Part shown: piece after piece, positions 21,801 through 32,704 of the stretch
How positions within the stretch are numbered: position 1 is the stretch's first letter
Layout: each line of letters begins with the position of its first letter
Source of the DNA: Vigna angularis
Lineage: Eukaryota > Streptophyta > Magnoliopsida > Fabales > Fabaceae
NCBI RefSeq assembly: GCF_016808095.1
Contig: NC_068976.1
Span: 9,085,001-9,149,000 of the forward strand
Direction: 5' to 3'
DNA length: 64,000 nucleotides
Made by a program: the position numbers and the translations under genes
Notes under the pieces: generated by a model
Told to the model about the DNA's origin: nothing
Databases searched by the model: none
Seen by the model: the letters and a program-made list of their open reading frames with translations, nothing else

Positions 21801-23916
21801 TTGATCCAATACCACTTTCACTTCTAGATGCACCACTTGAACTTCAATAGGTTTACTGCCACCTGATGCCATTTGTTTCTTCAAATTCTGAATGGAACAA
21901 AACACTCCAAATCTGAGTGGCAGCAAGAACAAAAGAAAATATTAAGAATAAAAAGTGACATGAGCATTGGAGATGATGAAGTGCGCCTTGTTGATGGTTG
22001 ATGACCACAAAGCAAGAGCAGCAACGACAATCAATGATGACTAGTTCATGTAATGACTGATGACAATGATGCCTGACAATGGCTTCGAGTCCGTTGTTGA
22101 TTTGGTGCATCATTGAGTGAAGTGGTGCCGTGTATGATGCTTTGTATCTTCTCTAATATACGATTGGGAATCCTAAGGGCAAAATGGGTCACAATAAACC
22201 TGACCAAAGAAGCCAAGTACATGAGAATCTCTCCACACAACGAATCAACATGATAAATGATCCATCAATTTTGCGAGTAAACTCATGATCCCACAGCGAT
22301 CTCAAACTTTTCTGACCCTCCTCCTACATTAGGTTGCATGGGTCTCTTCTACTTGCAAGATCATACATGTTTGCTTGTATACTCCAGATTTTGGCTAACA
22401 TTGGATGAGTAAAGGGAATGGTTCTAAATTCCAGTTAGCATCCCTTATTTGTTTCTTTTATGGCACCTTGAACTAATATGAAAAGATGTGTGTTATGGTT
22501 AGTGGATTAAGTTATTTATTGTTGTATTGAGGAATCATTTGTACAAGTGTTCTATTTTAGCACATTCATGACAACTAAAATTATTTTATATCTTGTATAT
22601 ATATTGATTCTTGATTAACTCTTTATTTGAAGTTACATTTTATTTTAATTTTATTAATTGTTTTCAACGGCTGAACAGTACCAAACAAAGGTAATGGTCT
22701 GGATCTAGAAAGTTACTCCTGGACTCAAACTCTGCAGGAGGTCAATGTGAGTGTTCCTGTGCCTAATGGAACGAAATCTAGGTTTGTCATATGCGATATA
22801 AAGAAGAATCATCTAAAAGTTGGACTTAAAGGCCAACCACCAATAATTGATGTAAGTTTATGTTAAACTTATTGTTAGAGAATACGTGTTAATTCATTAA
22901 GATTATTTATTGTTTCAACCTAGCTATGTTATCTTTAGTTTCTGTGTAGTTTTTGTAACGTTTTTGTGGATTATGTTTTTAAATATTTTCAGGGTGAACT
23001 ATATGAATCCATAAAGCCAGATGACTGTTATTGGAGCATAGGTAAAGGATTACTACATTATCTCTAGGAAAAATCCTTTTTGAGTGATAATAATTATTAT
23101 TTCTGGAGTTTTATATTTGTATGTTTAATGTATGAATTCACTTGACATAGTTTTGAGGGCGGTTATTATAGTGTATGAACGTTCTAGTATTCCAGCTTAA
23201 GTAGTTGTATTTGGTTGATATTTATTATTGGAGTGAGATCTAACGAACTCTTAGACTGTCACTCATTATTTACGAACCAATTTGCAGGGATCAGATTTCA
23301 ATTTTTTTGTTAACTAATTGAGTGAGAATGAATGACCTCTTGCTGTTTCACTCATTGTCCACGAATCAATATTGCTGGAATCAGTATTTATTTTTGTTTA
23401 TTAATGATGACCTCTTCATGTGGAACTGATGTACAAATCTATTTTGCAGAGGATCAGAATACAATTTCTATTCTTTTGACCAAGCATAATCAAATGGAGT
23501 GGTGGAAATGTGTTGTAAAGGGTGACCCTGAAATTGATACCCAAAAAGTGGAGCCCGAGAACAGCAAACTTGCCGACCTCGATCCTGAAACTCGACAGAC
23601 TGTAGAAAAAATGATGGTAACGGATTTATTACATACATTTAATGACACTGTTTTGGATTTTAGAGTACATTTTTTTAGTTGGCTTAGTTCTCTTTTATTA
23701 TACAGTTTGATCAGAGACAGAAGTCTATGGGCCTCCCTACTAGTGATGAGCTCCAGAAACAGGAAATCTTAAAGAAATTTATGAGCGAGGTGAACTCCTG
23801 ATTTTCTTATTTTTCTTCTCATCACATGCTCTTCATTGATATGAGAGATCTGACATTCAACTGTCATGTGTTGGCAGCATCCAGAGATGGACTTCTCAAG
23901 GGCAAAAGTATCATAA
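18873..23916 (+). CDS. BOB1: BOBBER1-like NudC-domain co-chaperone
   Basis: Exons 18873-19260, 22679-22851, 22993-23041, 23450-23616, 23706-23789 and 23878-23916 join in frame at GT-AG sites to give 299 residues. The N-terminus ([11 protein letters not shown]) leads to [20 protein letters not shown], then a Lys/Glu/Ala coiled coil (about residues 70-128). The CS/NudC domain follows (about 140-230: [64 protein letters not shown]). The conserved tail has [17 protein letters not shown] and HPEMDF. In Arabidopsis, BOBBER1 is a cytoplasmic NudC protein with chaperone activity needed for development and thermotolerance. Intron 1 is 3.4 kb and carries a dead hAT transposase. No break was seen. A BOBBER2-type paralogue cannot be excluded. 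Confidence 0.94.
20230..21830 (-). pseudogene. hAT transposase pseudogene in BOB1 intron 1
   Basis: The minus strand, read right to left, holds a BED-type zinc-finger scrap ([16 protein letters not shown], about 21690-21740) and a frame at 21639-21364. Next come [18 protein letters not shown] with [11 protein letters not shown] (20970-20767). Near 20460-20500 is [20 protein letters not shown], a hallmark of plant hAT (DUF659 lineage) transposases. Stops and frameshifts are frequent. It lies antisense to the host gene. TIRs and an 8-bp TSD were not identified, so its borders are approximate. Confidence 0.82.
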
Positions 23917-24500
23917 AATGGTGCTACAATACCGCTGTGCTTCTATGGTTTTTGGAATGATCTCGGATACAGGGTTGTACTTTTGTTGTTGTAACAGTGG
24001 TACTAGTGTTTGGTGATTTCTATGGTTTTGAACATCATGAGTTTTATGATAAAATGTTATCTTTTATTTGGCCTTCTGAATTATTCTGAGTTCTCGAGTT
24101 TGTTAACATTAGTTTAGTTGGATGGGAAAAGAGGAGACATAGATATTGAAAATGAATAGAATGGGAGTTTTGGTAGGAAAGGAGTAGAAAGATTTTAAAA
24201 ATTAGGTAGGGTCCACACTTTATAATGTAGGCCTTTTCTACTTATGTCCATTTTTTCTCCTTGCTGCAACCTCCTAAAATTATATATTCTAATTTTATCC
24301 TTATACATTTATAATAAAATATAAGAAGTTAATTATGTCACCTTACCTCCAAACCTCCTTTCTTCACCTTCCAGTGGGATGGGGTGTGTGACGTTTGAGG
24401 GTTTGAGGGTTTTAAGTAGGTTACGGATTACATAATCTAGTATTAATAGATCCGGAAACTTGTTTTGGATTAAACATTGTGGAACATCTCATGAAGCATG
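23917..24500 (+). other. 3' flank of BOB1
   Basis: This contains the presumed 3' UTR (T-rich, with possible AATAAA-like signals) and then unassigned AT-rich DNA. No gene is seen. Confidence 0.4.
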
Positions 24501-24659
24501 TATTTTGGATTACTTATTATTAAACTGATAAATAGAGTAATCTTTGACACAATACAATCATGATAAATAGGGTAATCCTTGACACAATATAATGATGATA
24601 AGATAGGATAAATAAGCTAGAGAATACAAATTGTATGAATGTCACAAAATTTAAGCTCT

Positions 24660-25830
24660 TGAAGGAATTGTTTCGCCCATATAAGTTCACATGTTTGTGA
24701 TGTCATTGTCTTATACTCGGCTTCAATGGTTGATCGAGCTACTATATTTTGTTTCTTACTTTTTCATGAAATAATGTTTCCTCTCAGAAAAACACAATAT
24801 CCTGTAGTAGATCGTCTATATAGCTGAACCTGCCAAATTTGCTATCACAATACCTAGAGACTTGAATGTTTCCATTATCCTCATATAACAATCCTTACTC
24901 GGGAGTCTTTTTGACAGACCTTAGAATGCGAATGAGAGCATTCCAATGGTCAACACATGGAGTCTGCATGAACTGACTAACCACTCCAATCGCAAAGGAT
25001 AAATCTGACCTTGTAATAGTGAGATAAATCAGTTTTCCAACCAACCTTCTATACTTCTTTGGATCGGAGAATAATTCACCTTCTTCTGTCTTTAATTTCT
25101 GGTTTGAGTCCATAAGGCTATCTACCGGTCTGCAATCAATCATGTTTGTTTCTTGTAATATATCAAGAGCATATTTCCTTTCGAAGATTACAACTTCATT
25201 TTTTGATTGCGCTACTTCAATGCCTAAGAAGTATTTGAGACTTCCAAGATCCTATGTCTACACAAGTCCTCTTTCAGTTGAGATATTCCAACAACATCAT
25301 TTCCTGTAATGACAATATCATCAACATATACTATTAAGTAAACACATTTCCCAATAAAAGAATGACAATAAAAAACCGAATGATCTACTTCATTGTGTTT
25401 TAGCCTAAATTTTTGAACAATGGAGCTAAACTTTCCAAACCAAGCACGTGGTGATTACTTGAGGCCATATAAAGATTGATGAAGTTTGCATATCATACCA
25501 GACTCCCCCTGAGCAACAAACCCAGGAGGTTGCTCCATATATACTTCTTCCTCAAGATTACCATGTAGGAAGGCATTCTTGATATTCAATTGATGAAGTG
25601 GCCAGTGACGAATGACTACCATGACAAAGAAGAGATAAATAGTAGTCATCTTACCTATAGGAGAGAAAGTGTCACAATAATCAAGACCATAAACCCGAGT
25701 GTAACCTTTTACAACAAGTCGGGCTTTGAGCCGATCAATTTCACCGTTAGGGTCGACTTTAACTGCATACACCCATCGACAACCAACCGTCTTTTTGCCC
25801 GGGGAAAGGGGCACCAGCTCCCAAGTATTA
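24660..25830 (-). pseudogene. Copia reverse transcriptase and RNase H, broken
   Basis: The 25814-25455 frame encodes the RT start (VGCRWVYAVKVDPNG, LDYCDTFSPIGK, HQLNIKNAFLHGNLEEEVYM, KLHQSLYGLK). Around 25310 the minus strand reads LIVYVDDIVITG, the RT active-site motif. The 25143-24895 frame gives YRRLVGKLIYLTITRSDLSF with FMQTP and HWNALIRILR. The RNase H end near 24680-24740 reads SAEAEY-like sequence. Stops and frame changes between these blocks make it non-functional. Confidence 0.88.
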
Positions 25831-26479
25831 CTGTAGTCAAGAGCCTACATTTCTGCAATCATAGCTTGTTGACATCAAGGATGATCAAGTGCTTCTTTCA
25901 CATTCTTGGGTATAACAACAGAAGACACTGAGGATAAAAGAGAAACATAGGAGGGCAACAATCGATGATAATTAAGAAAATTATAAATGGGATGAGGGTT
26001 TCGAGTGGAACGAGTACCTTTTCTGAGAGCAATACGCCATGCTAAATCATTTACACCAGGAGGCGTGGGAGGAGGTGATGAGGGAGAAGAATCTGAAATA
26101 GGAGATTCACTATTGTCTTGGGGAAGTAGATTATCCATTGGGGCCCTGTGTGGCATGATCTCAATATGTGGAGAAACGAGTTTAGGAGGATTGTGATCAA
26201 GACTTGGAATAATAGAGACAATGGAACTATTTGACTCAGCCACTGGAATAAGAAGGACTTGTTGGAGGATAGAAACATCCTGAACAGATGGAAAGAAATA
26301 AGGAGTTTGTTAAAAAAATGTGACATTGGTAGACATGTAATACTTCTTAGTTTCAAGAGAGTAACATTGATATCCTTTTTGAAGTCGAGAATAGCCTAAG
26401 AAGAAACATTTGAGAGCACGAGCGAAAAGTTTGTCTAGACTTGGAGACATGTCATGAACAAAACATACACAACCAAACA

Positions 26480-27100
26480 CTCAGAGAGATGTATGAAAGA
26501 GAGGATAATTAGGAAATAGAATGGAGAAATGGATTTTATTATCAAGAGAGGAGGAGGGCATCCTATTAATGAGATAACATGCAATTAAGATGACATCCCT
26601 CAAGTGATGGACAGGAATATGGGCACCAAGTAAAATGGTACTGTTAGTTTCAACCAAGTGTCTATTTTTTCGTTCTACTATACCATTTTGTTGCGGTGTA
26701 TGAGGACAAGTAGACTGATGTAAGATACCATGAGAACTCAAGATGGCAGAAAAGGAGGATGAGAAATACTCTTTTGCATTATCACTTCTTAATATTTTGA
26801 TTACTTGACCAAATTGATTCTTCATTTCTTTTAAAAAGGATGTAAAGATGACTAACAATTCAGAACGATTTTTCATAAGGTAAACCCCATCAATGAAGGT
26901 AACAAAATATCTAAAACTAGAGGAGGAGATACAACTAGGTCCCTATATGTTAGAATGGATGATGGAAAAACTAGAATTACATATTGATTGAGACCTTTTA
27001 GGAAAGGAAGATCTAACATGTTTTCCTAATTGACATGACTCACATTCTAGACCACTAAGTTCAGGACACATCTTTTTTAATTAGGACAAATGAGGATGGC
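26480..27100 (-). pseudogene. Copia integrase core, broken
   Basis: The 26876-26481 frame reads EMKNQFGQVIKILRSDNAKE, ILHQSTCPHTPQQNGIVERK and RNRHLVE. This contains the second catalytic Asp (RSDN) and the Glu (VERK) of the DDE integrase core. The region to the right shows further scraps including CHxxC-like zinc residues near 27020-27050. Frames are interrupted at several points. Frames at 26243-25875 cover the Pro/Ser-rich region between integrase and RT. Confidence 0.82.
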
Positions 27101-27186
27101 CAAGTCGATCATGTAGCAGTTTAGGATTAGGAGCAGCAACACAAGACACCCTTAGACGAGATCCAAAATGGTATAATCCGTCAGCT

Positions 27187-28393
27187 TCATATCCTTCTCC
27201 AATCTATCTCCCTTTTACCACGTCTCAATATAACAAAATATTTGTGATCAAAGGTTATTAAAAAATTTAATATTTTGGTCAACTGACTTAGGGAAATTAA
27301 ATTAAAAGGACAATTAGGGACAAAAAGAATAGAGTTGAGATTGAGGGAGGGAGACAAAGAAACATGACCGACTCCTTTGGAGGAAGTTTTAGATCCATTT
27401 GCAAGGGTTATGAAATGAGGTTTTTCTCGAAAGGAAATAGATGAGAACAAAGAGGTATTACCATAAATGTGATCAAAAGCACCTGAGTCAATTACCTATG
27501 AATTTTGACCTTTCATGGATTGAGAAACGCCGACTGTTAATGTACTGGGAGATTAAGATGGTTGTTCCAAACTGTTAGACTTTAACCATAAATACTCTTG
27601 ATATTCATCCTCGGAGAACTTAGAAGTAGAAGTTTCAGTCTTCGAAGTGAAAGTTTCAGTCTTCGAAATATTGACAGTTTTGGAAGGGAAACCATGTAAG
27701 GAGTAGTAATTCTCTTGAGTGTGACTCATCCTTTTACAATATGTGCATTGAGAACGTCTCCGACCTCCTCGTCCTCCTCCTCTAGTGTCATGTCCTCCTC
27801 TTCCTTGTGTGGCAACCATGACAGATGGTTCCATTAGTTCATGTGCTTCTTAAGTTTGAGGTACCGGGACACGCAGAAGGCGAGTGGTCAATGTTTCCAT
27901 GGAGGAGACCTCATGACTGGTCAGAAGTTGATCTCTAAGATGATCAAAATCGGGATGAAGGGCACGAAGGATCAACACCATGTAAAATTTGTCTAGTTTC
28001 ATTTTGATATCTTCTAATGGGTCCGCTTCCAAAAGCATCATGAGTTCTTCGACAACAAATTGTGCTTCAATCATGAAGACACCATATCACAATCTGCCAT
28101 TTTAAGAAATGCGAGCTTGTTTGCAGTGTCATAGAGACATTGAATATCATTGGCATAAATGCTTTGAGCATTTTGCCAAAAGGAGGGATAAGTTTTGAAA
28201 GCCCTTAGAGATATAAGAAGTTTGAGTTCCACTGATTGCCATAACAGTGCACACAATTAGAAATCTTCTTGTTTCCACTGATCAACTTTTTTTGTAGGCA
28301 CATGGCCTCAATCTCGCTCAAGGTGGTCATAATGCCCTTGGCCAAGGAACCACATTTCAACAGCAGCAGACCATGATAGATAATTTTTTCCAT
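27187..28393 (-). pseudogene. Copia gag, altered zinc knuckle and protease region
   Basis: Frames at 28393-28205, 28256-28071 and 28074-27850 together cover copia gag (FLGQG-like start, CALLWQSVELKLL, DKFYMVLILRALHPDFDHLR). The 27834-27553 frame has a Gly/Arg-rich stretch, then CTYCKRMSHTQENYY: the last Cys of the CCHC knuckle is Tyr, so metal binding is probably lost. The 27450-27187 frame has ITLANGSKTSSKGVGHVSL and FVPNCPFNLISLSQLTK, the usual protease to pre-integrase segment. Confidence 0.83.
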
Positions 28394-28523
28394 TTAGCTT
28401 CTCGGAGGTAACTGATGGACTTTCGGAGAAGGAAAGAGTACTGTAGATGCCATCTCTGAAGAAGACGAATCGTACCAGTGAAGACAGAAACCAGAGCGGA
28501 ATCGACTCGCTTTGATACCAACT

Positions 28524-28710
28524 TGAGAATTAAACTATAAAATAATTCTAGAAGGCTTGATTGATCCTTCTCATAATCTTCTATTTATAATAATAAATTG
28601 ACACAAGAGTACATGATAGATAGGGTAACCCTTGACAGAATATAATCATGATAAATAGGGTAACCCTTGACACAATATAATGATGATAAAATAGGATAAA
28701 TATCCTAACA
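28524..28710 (-). repeat. 5' LTR of the 24.5-28.7 kb copia element
   Basis: 187 bp with TG...CA ends and an internal ~38-bp direct repeat (GATAGATAGGGTAACCC and GATAAATAGGGTAACCC blocks). The primer site lies immediately to its left. Confidence 0.85.
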
Positions 28711-29650
28711 GGATTAAACAATTTATTGTTTAATCCGAAGAAAATTATTGTCTTCCAGAACATGTGATCCGGAGACATTCTGAAAGCTTGCTCTGTTCTA
28801 GGACTACCATTACCTCCCTTCCCTCAAGAATGCATTGATAAACTTCATGGAAAAGATTAGAGGAAACAAAGTGACTTTTAATCCAAACCACATTGTTCTA
28901 AGAGCTGGTGCCACGTCAGCATATGAGATACATGTCTTGTCTTGCTGAACAAGGAGATGCGTTCCTCCTTCCCACTCTATATTACCATGGGTATGTATTA
29001 ATTTCATCTTCTCGATAGTAACCTGTATGACATTTTGCATGCTTCTTATGCAATAACTATAAATAATGTCCACAAATAGGAAAGACTCACATCTTAAATA
29101 ACATTGTTTCTGCAAATTACATCAACGACCTATTTGCCGAAGAACAAATGATATTCGACCTTTTTAACTTAAGATATCGAGATAGAGAATGTACTATTAT
29201 GCTTAAGCCAAAATAGTTTGTCTCTGATAGTTTTTCTTATATTTATAAAGTAAAAAAGTTAAACGCATAATGCACTATTATCAAATTATTGAAGGATGTT
29301 TCTTTACAACTGCGAACACTATCCTTAAGTAAAATTATCTAAAAAATCCCTACTAAATCTCCGTTTGGTTGACTGGAGAGGATAAAGGTTATACATAAAC
29401 AAAGACCACAATTGGATTCGACTTTGAAATACTAGCCCATATGTGTTAACGTAGGGCTTCGGCCTTCAGCCTTCGGACACCTCTCCTTGCATTATGTTCG
29501 GGGATTCTCTGCATGAAGAGGTCGGGTCCATAATTCTCTTTAATCCATTCCGATTGTCCTTAAATTTGGTTGTTTTTCATTGCTTGGTAAGTAGTTCAAC
29601 TTGAGCCTTTCAAGGTGTAAAGGTTGTATTGAACTGTCCATGCCTCGAGG
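28711..29650. other. Unassigned intergenic stretch
   Basis: It contains one 101-codon minus-strand frame (29115-28810) with no recognised domain. No element ends were identified. Confidence 0.35.
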
Positions 29651-29659
29651 TTACCATGG

Positions 29660-30180
29660 AAGGAAAAAAAATCCGCCTCTATGGATATCTACAAGTAAAA
29701 TTCATGATGGATAGTTGGTACCTACAAATATTTACTATCTGCGGGTTGTGGATAGCGGATATTTTAATACCCACTTCTTATAAATGGGTCGAGTGTGTTT
29801 ATTATACTACTTGACCTACAAATATCGGTTATCCGCAAAAAATAAAAATAATAATTTAATTTATATTTAATTTAATTTAATTTAAAATAAAATTAATTTA
29901 CATGTTTTAGATTAAATTTAACTAAAATTAAATTTTAGCTTATATTTTATTTCATTTATATTAAATTTTATATTTTTTTTTTGTAATTTTATTTTAAAAA
30001 TGTATAAAATATATATTTTTTAATATTTGCGGGGGTATCAACGAGTACGCGCGAGTTTTAAAATATCTGTGAATTTTTTTTAAACGGATATCTGCGGGGG
30101 TAGCGGGTGGAATTTTTATTTTTGGATTGGGTTGCGGGTACACACTATCCATTCCCGACCCGACTCATTGTCATTCCTAG
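29660..30180. repeat. Degenerate dispersed repeat with CGGGTA/GCGGAT motifs
   Basis: GC-rich arms with repeated CGGGT, ATCCGC and GCGGGGGTA motifs (29735-29840 and 30025-30175) flank an AT-rich centre of TTTAATTTAATT type. The right end reads CATTGTCATTCCTAG. A related AT-rich centre and motifs occur at about 41050-41330. It resembles decayed non-autonomous DNA elements, but I could not pair the ends or find a TSD. Confidence 0.5.
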
Positions 30181-31187
30181 TTACCTCCCTTATCCTGACA
30201 TCCTTTCCTTGAAAGATGTGTGAATGCTTTTAAGATAAGTTTAATCATTTCGGAGGTTTCTATTTTTGCATAATCGTCTCAAATAGGTCCTTGTATTTTG
30301 TTTGATCCCAATTAGGACTCCTTTTCTGTAAAATTGAGTCAAATTTGACATTGTCGTTAAATTCAATGGACGATGTTAAAATTTGTATGTTTTGGCTTGT
30401 TGACTGCGCAATTTTTAATGACGTGGCAGAGTTATGTGGAACTTAATTATTCTAATTTTGAACTTCATGGATTGACCAGCTAACACCATGAGAAACCCAC
30501 CGCTAACCTCACCGTCGCAATACCCAAACTGCCCAATCCCTGACGCAGAACCGACCACCACAACGACTCAACCACCTAACGCCAACACAGCGCCGTTGCA
30601 TCAACGTCTTGCTGTCAGTGCCTAACTGTCACTACCGTCCAACAAACCCAAATCGTGTCGCCCGCGCTCACGACCATCCACCAGAAGCCAGCCCCAAATC
30701 GCATCGCAATCTCCTCCATAACCAACCCAAAAACGCGAAGCTTCCTCCATTGACGCACCATCACGAAGCTTCGTCCATCACCATCTGCAAATCAAACACA
30801 GAGAAACCCATCAAAAAACCACGCCGCCAGTAGCCAGGGCAAAACCACCATCTCCCTCATGCTTTCATCAACCTGCAAAGAGGGAACCACAATCGCGAAA
30901 AGCGAAAACAGAACCACCAACCTATCTTCTTTCTTGCGCCTCACCACCAATAACAATCCAAAACCTACTAATCATTCCCAAAATCACAAAAATCGCAGCG
31001 CTTTCATTCTTCCATCAGCCAATGCTTCTTTCTACTTCCGTAAAATCCCAAATCGAACCTGTAAGAAGCACCAACATCCGACGCACCACCACGAGAGGAA
31101 TTTCTAGCGCCTTCTTTATCCTTCGCTTGCGGCACGGTGCAAGCTCCTTTGCCTCATCTGCAAAACCCTAATTTGGGAGAAAGGGGG

Positions 31188-31201
31188 CTGCCACGTGGCA
31201 G
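31188..31201. promoter_or_regulatory. 14-bp palindrome with a G-box core
   Basis: CTGCCACGTGGCAG is perfectly palindromic and contains CACGTG, the core bound by plant bZIP/bHLH factors. It lies inside the MULE at the edge of its GC-richer part, without an evident gene to control. Confidence 0.4.
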
Positions 31202-32099
31202 TCCCTCATCGACTACGTTCATTGTTAATCTCTTTGGCAAGTGCACCAAATCGTTCAAGTAATAAACCGTGGTAAGACCAGGTATCGTTTTCCCAAGAGA
31301 CTCGTAATACTAGAAAATTGTGCGATTAACAATTCATCTAGACTCAAGAACAACTTATCATTTAAGAATATGTGCAAAAAGATAAATTCACAAGTAATTA
31401 CAAGGTTGGACTTTGGTATTGAAGACACTTGGAAATGGAAAAGACTAGAAATGGTATGAAATGACATTGTTAAGGTTAGTTTTCACCAATGCACTCTTGT
31501 GTATAACCAATTTCATCTCCTCTTTATCAATTTACTAAAGTCAATCCACTAAAACACTCTAGCCCTAATCCCTTAGGTGAAAGAGCCTAGGTTTTCCTTA
31601 TCAAACTCCAATCCCTTGGACAATCTAACAAGCAAACCCGCATTAAGAACTAGGATCTAAGACAACATGTGAATCATATCCCATCCTTGGCTCAATGACC
31701 CACAAGGACTCTTGTTTCAGTTCAAGATTTCATATCCCATCCCTGGCTCAATGAAACCCCAAAATCAAGTCATGAACGTCTCCATTACATGCAATCTTTA
31801 AGATCGGAAACAAGAATACTAGTAATAGATAGAAAAGACATTTATAAATACGAAACAATCATTCATTACACAAGAGTTCATAGGCTACATCTAACCTTAA
31901 CAAGATGAATCTGGATCTCTATTTCCATGGAGAACCCTAAAGCTTACAAACATGGAAGATGGAAGAAGAAAGAGACCCAAAGGAAGAGGAGGAGATGTTC
32001 CCACAAGCTCCTCGCGCCTTCCATGAGCTCTAGACGTGAAATCGCACCTCCAAAGAACCAAAGACCCTTTTTTCTTTCTGCTTGTGAGTATATATACTG

Positions 32100-32206
32100 C
32101 CCGAATTCTCGCTTAAGCTAAATTATTCTCGCTTAAGCGAGAATTCTTCTTGGAGAAGATAGTCATTCTCGCTTAAGCTAAATTATTCTCGCTTAAGCGA
32201 AAATGA
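32100..32206. repeat. Tandem pair of palindromes around TCTCGCTTAAGCGAGA
   Basis: Two ~60-bp copies each contain ATTCTCGCTTAAGCTAAATT followed by ATTCTCGCTTAAGCGA. The first includes the perfect 16-bp palindrome TCTCGCTTAAGCGAGA. Both can fold into hairpins. Confidence 0.85.
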
Positions 32207-32704
32207 CTATTAAATCAATGGCTTCCTGGATCACCGAAGCTCTTCAATGTAATGGAGGATCTTCCTAACATCGAAATAAATCAAAAAACAAGGGATTAGA
32301 GTATTATTTACGTAATGTAGCTTAAAATATAGATAAATACTAAAATTAAATAAAAGAGAGGATTTAAGCAAGTAATAAGCTAAAGAAAAGTTGATTTTGC
32401 TACTAAAATGATGCTTAGATAATGGTAAGAATTAGCATTATCGTTCATCTGGTCAAAGCTGATTAATCGTGGTCATTTTAATCTTTTTCTTTTTCATTTT
32501 TAAATTACACATAATGAGACTATGTCATTTAAAATTGCGCAGTCAGAAAGTCAAGACACACGAATTTTAACGCCGTCCACTGAATTTAACAACAAGGTCA
32601 AAATTGACTCAATTTTACAAAAGAGAAACCTAATTGGGATAAAAAAACACAAGGATCTATTTAAGACGATTATGGACCTCCGAAATAATTAAACCTTTAA
32701 GATA

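Larger units (their letters stand above)
24506..28710 (-). mobile_element. Nearly full-length dead Ty1/copia retrotransposon
   Basis: The right (5') LTR is 28524-28710, TGAGAATT to CCTAACA on the plus strand. Beside it TTGGTATCAAAGCGAG on the minus strand is a primer site. Gag, protease, integrase, RT and RNase H follow leftward in copia order. The left (3') LTR survives only as about 24506-24612, sharing the repeated GATAAATAGGGTAA and TTGACACAATATAATGATGA blocks. No TSD can be matched because the left end is truncated. Confidence 0.88.
30238..32695. mobile_element. Non-autonomous Mutator-like element, 9-bp TSD
   Basis: Inverted repeats of about 190-200 bp (30238-30435 and 32500-32695) share TTTAATNATTTCGGAGGT, ATCCCAATTAGG, TGTAAAATTGAGTCAA, GTTAAATTCA and CTGCGCAATTTT. 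The perfect 9-bp duplication TTTAAGATA flanks it (30229-30237 and 32696-32704). No transposase is visible. The interior has a GC-richer, Pro/Ser/Thr-biased part (about 30480-31190), possibly captured host DNA, and then an unassigned repeat (about 31205-32450). Confidence 0.92.

Noticed and set aside
23332..23772. 146-codon plus-strand frame spanning BOB1 exons 4 and 5
   Set aside because: It reads through two introns; splice sites and the NudC domain show the correct structure.
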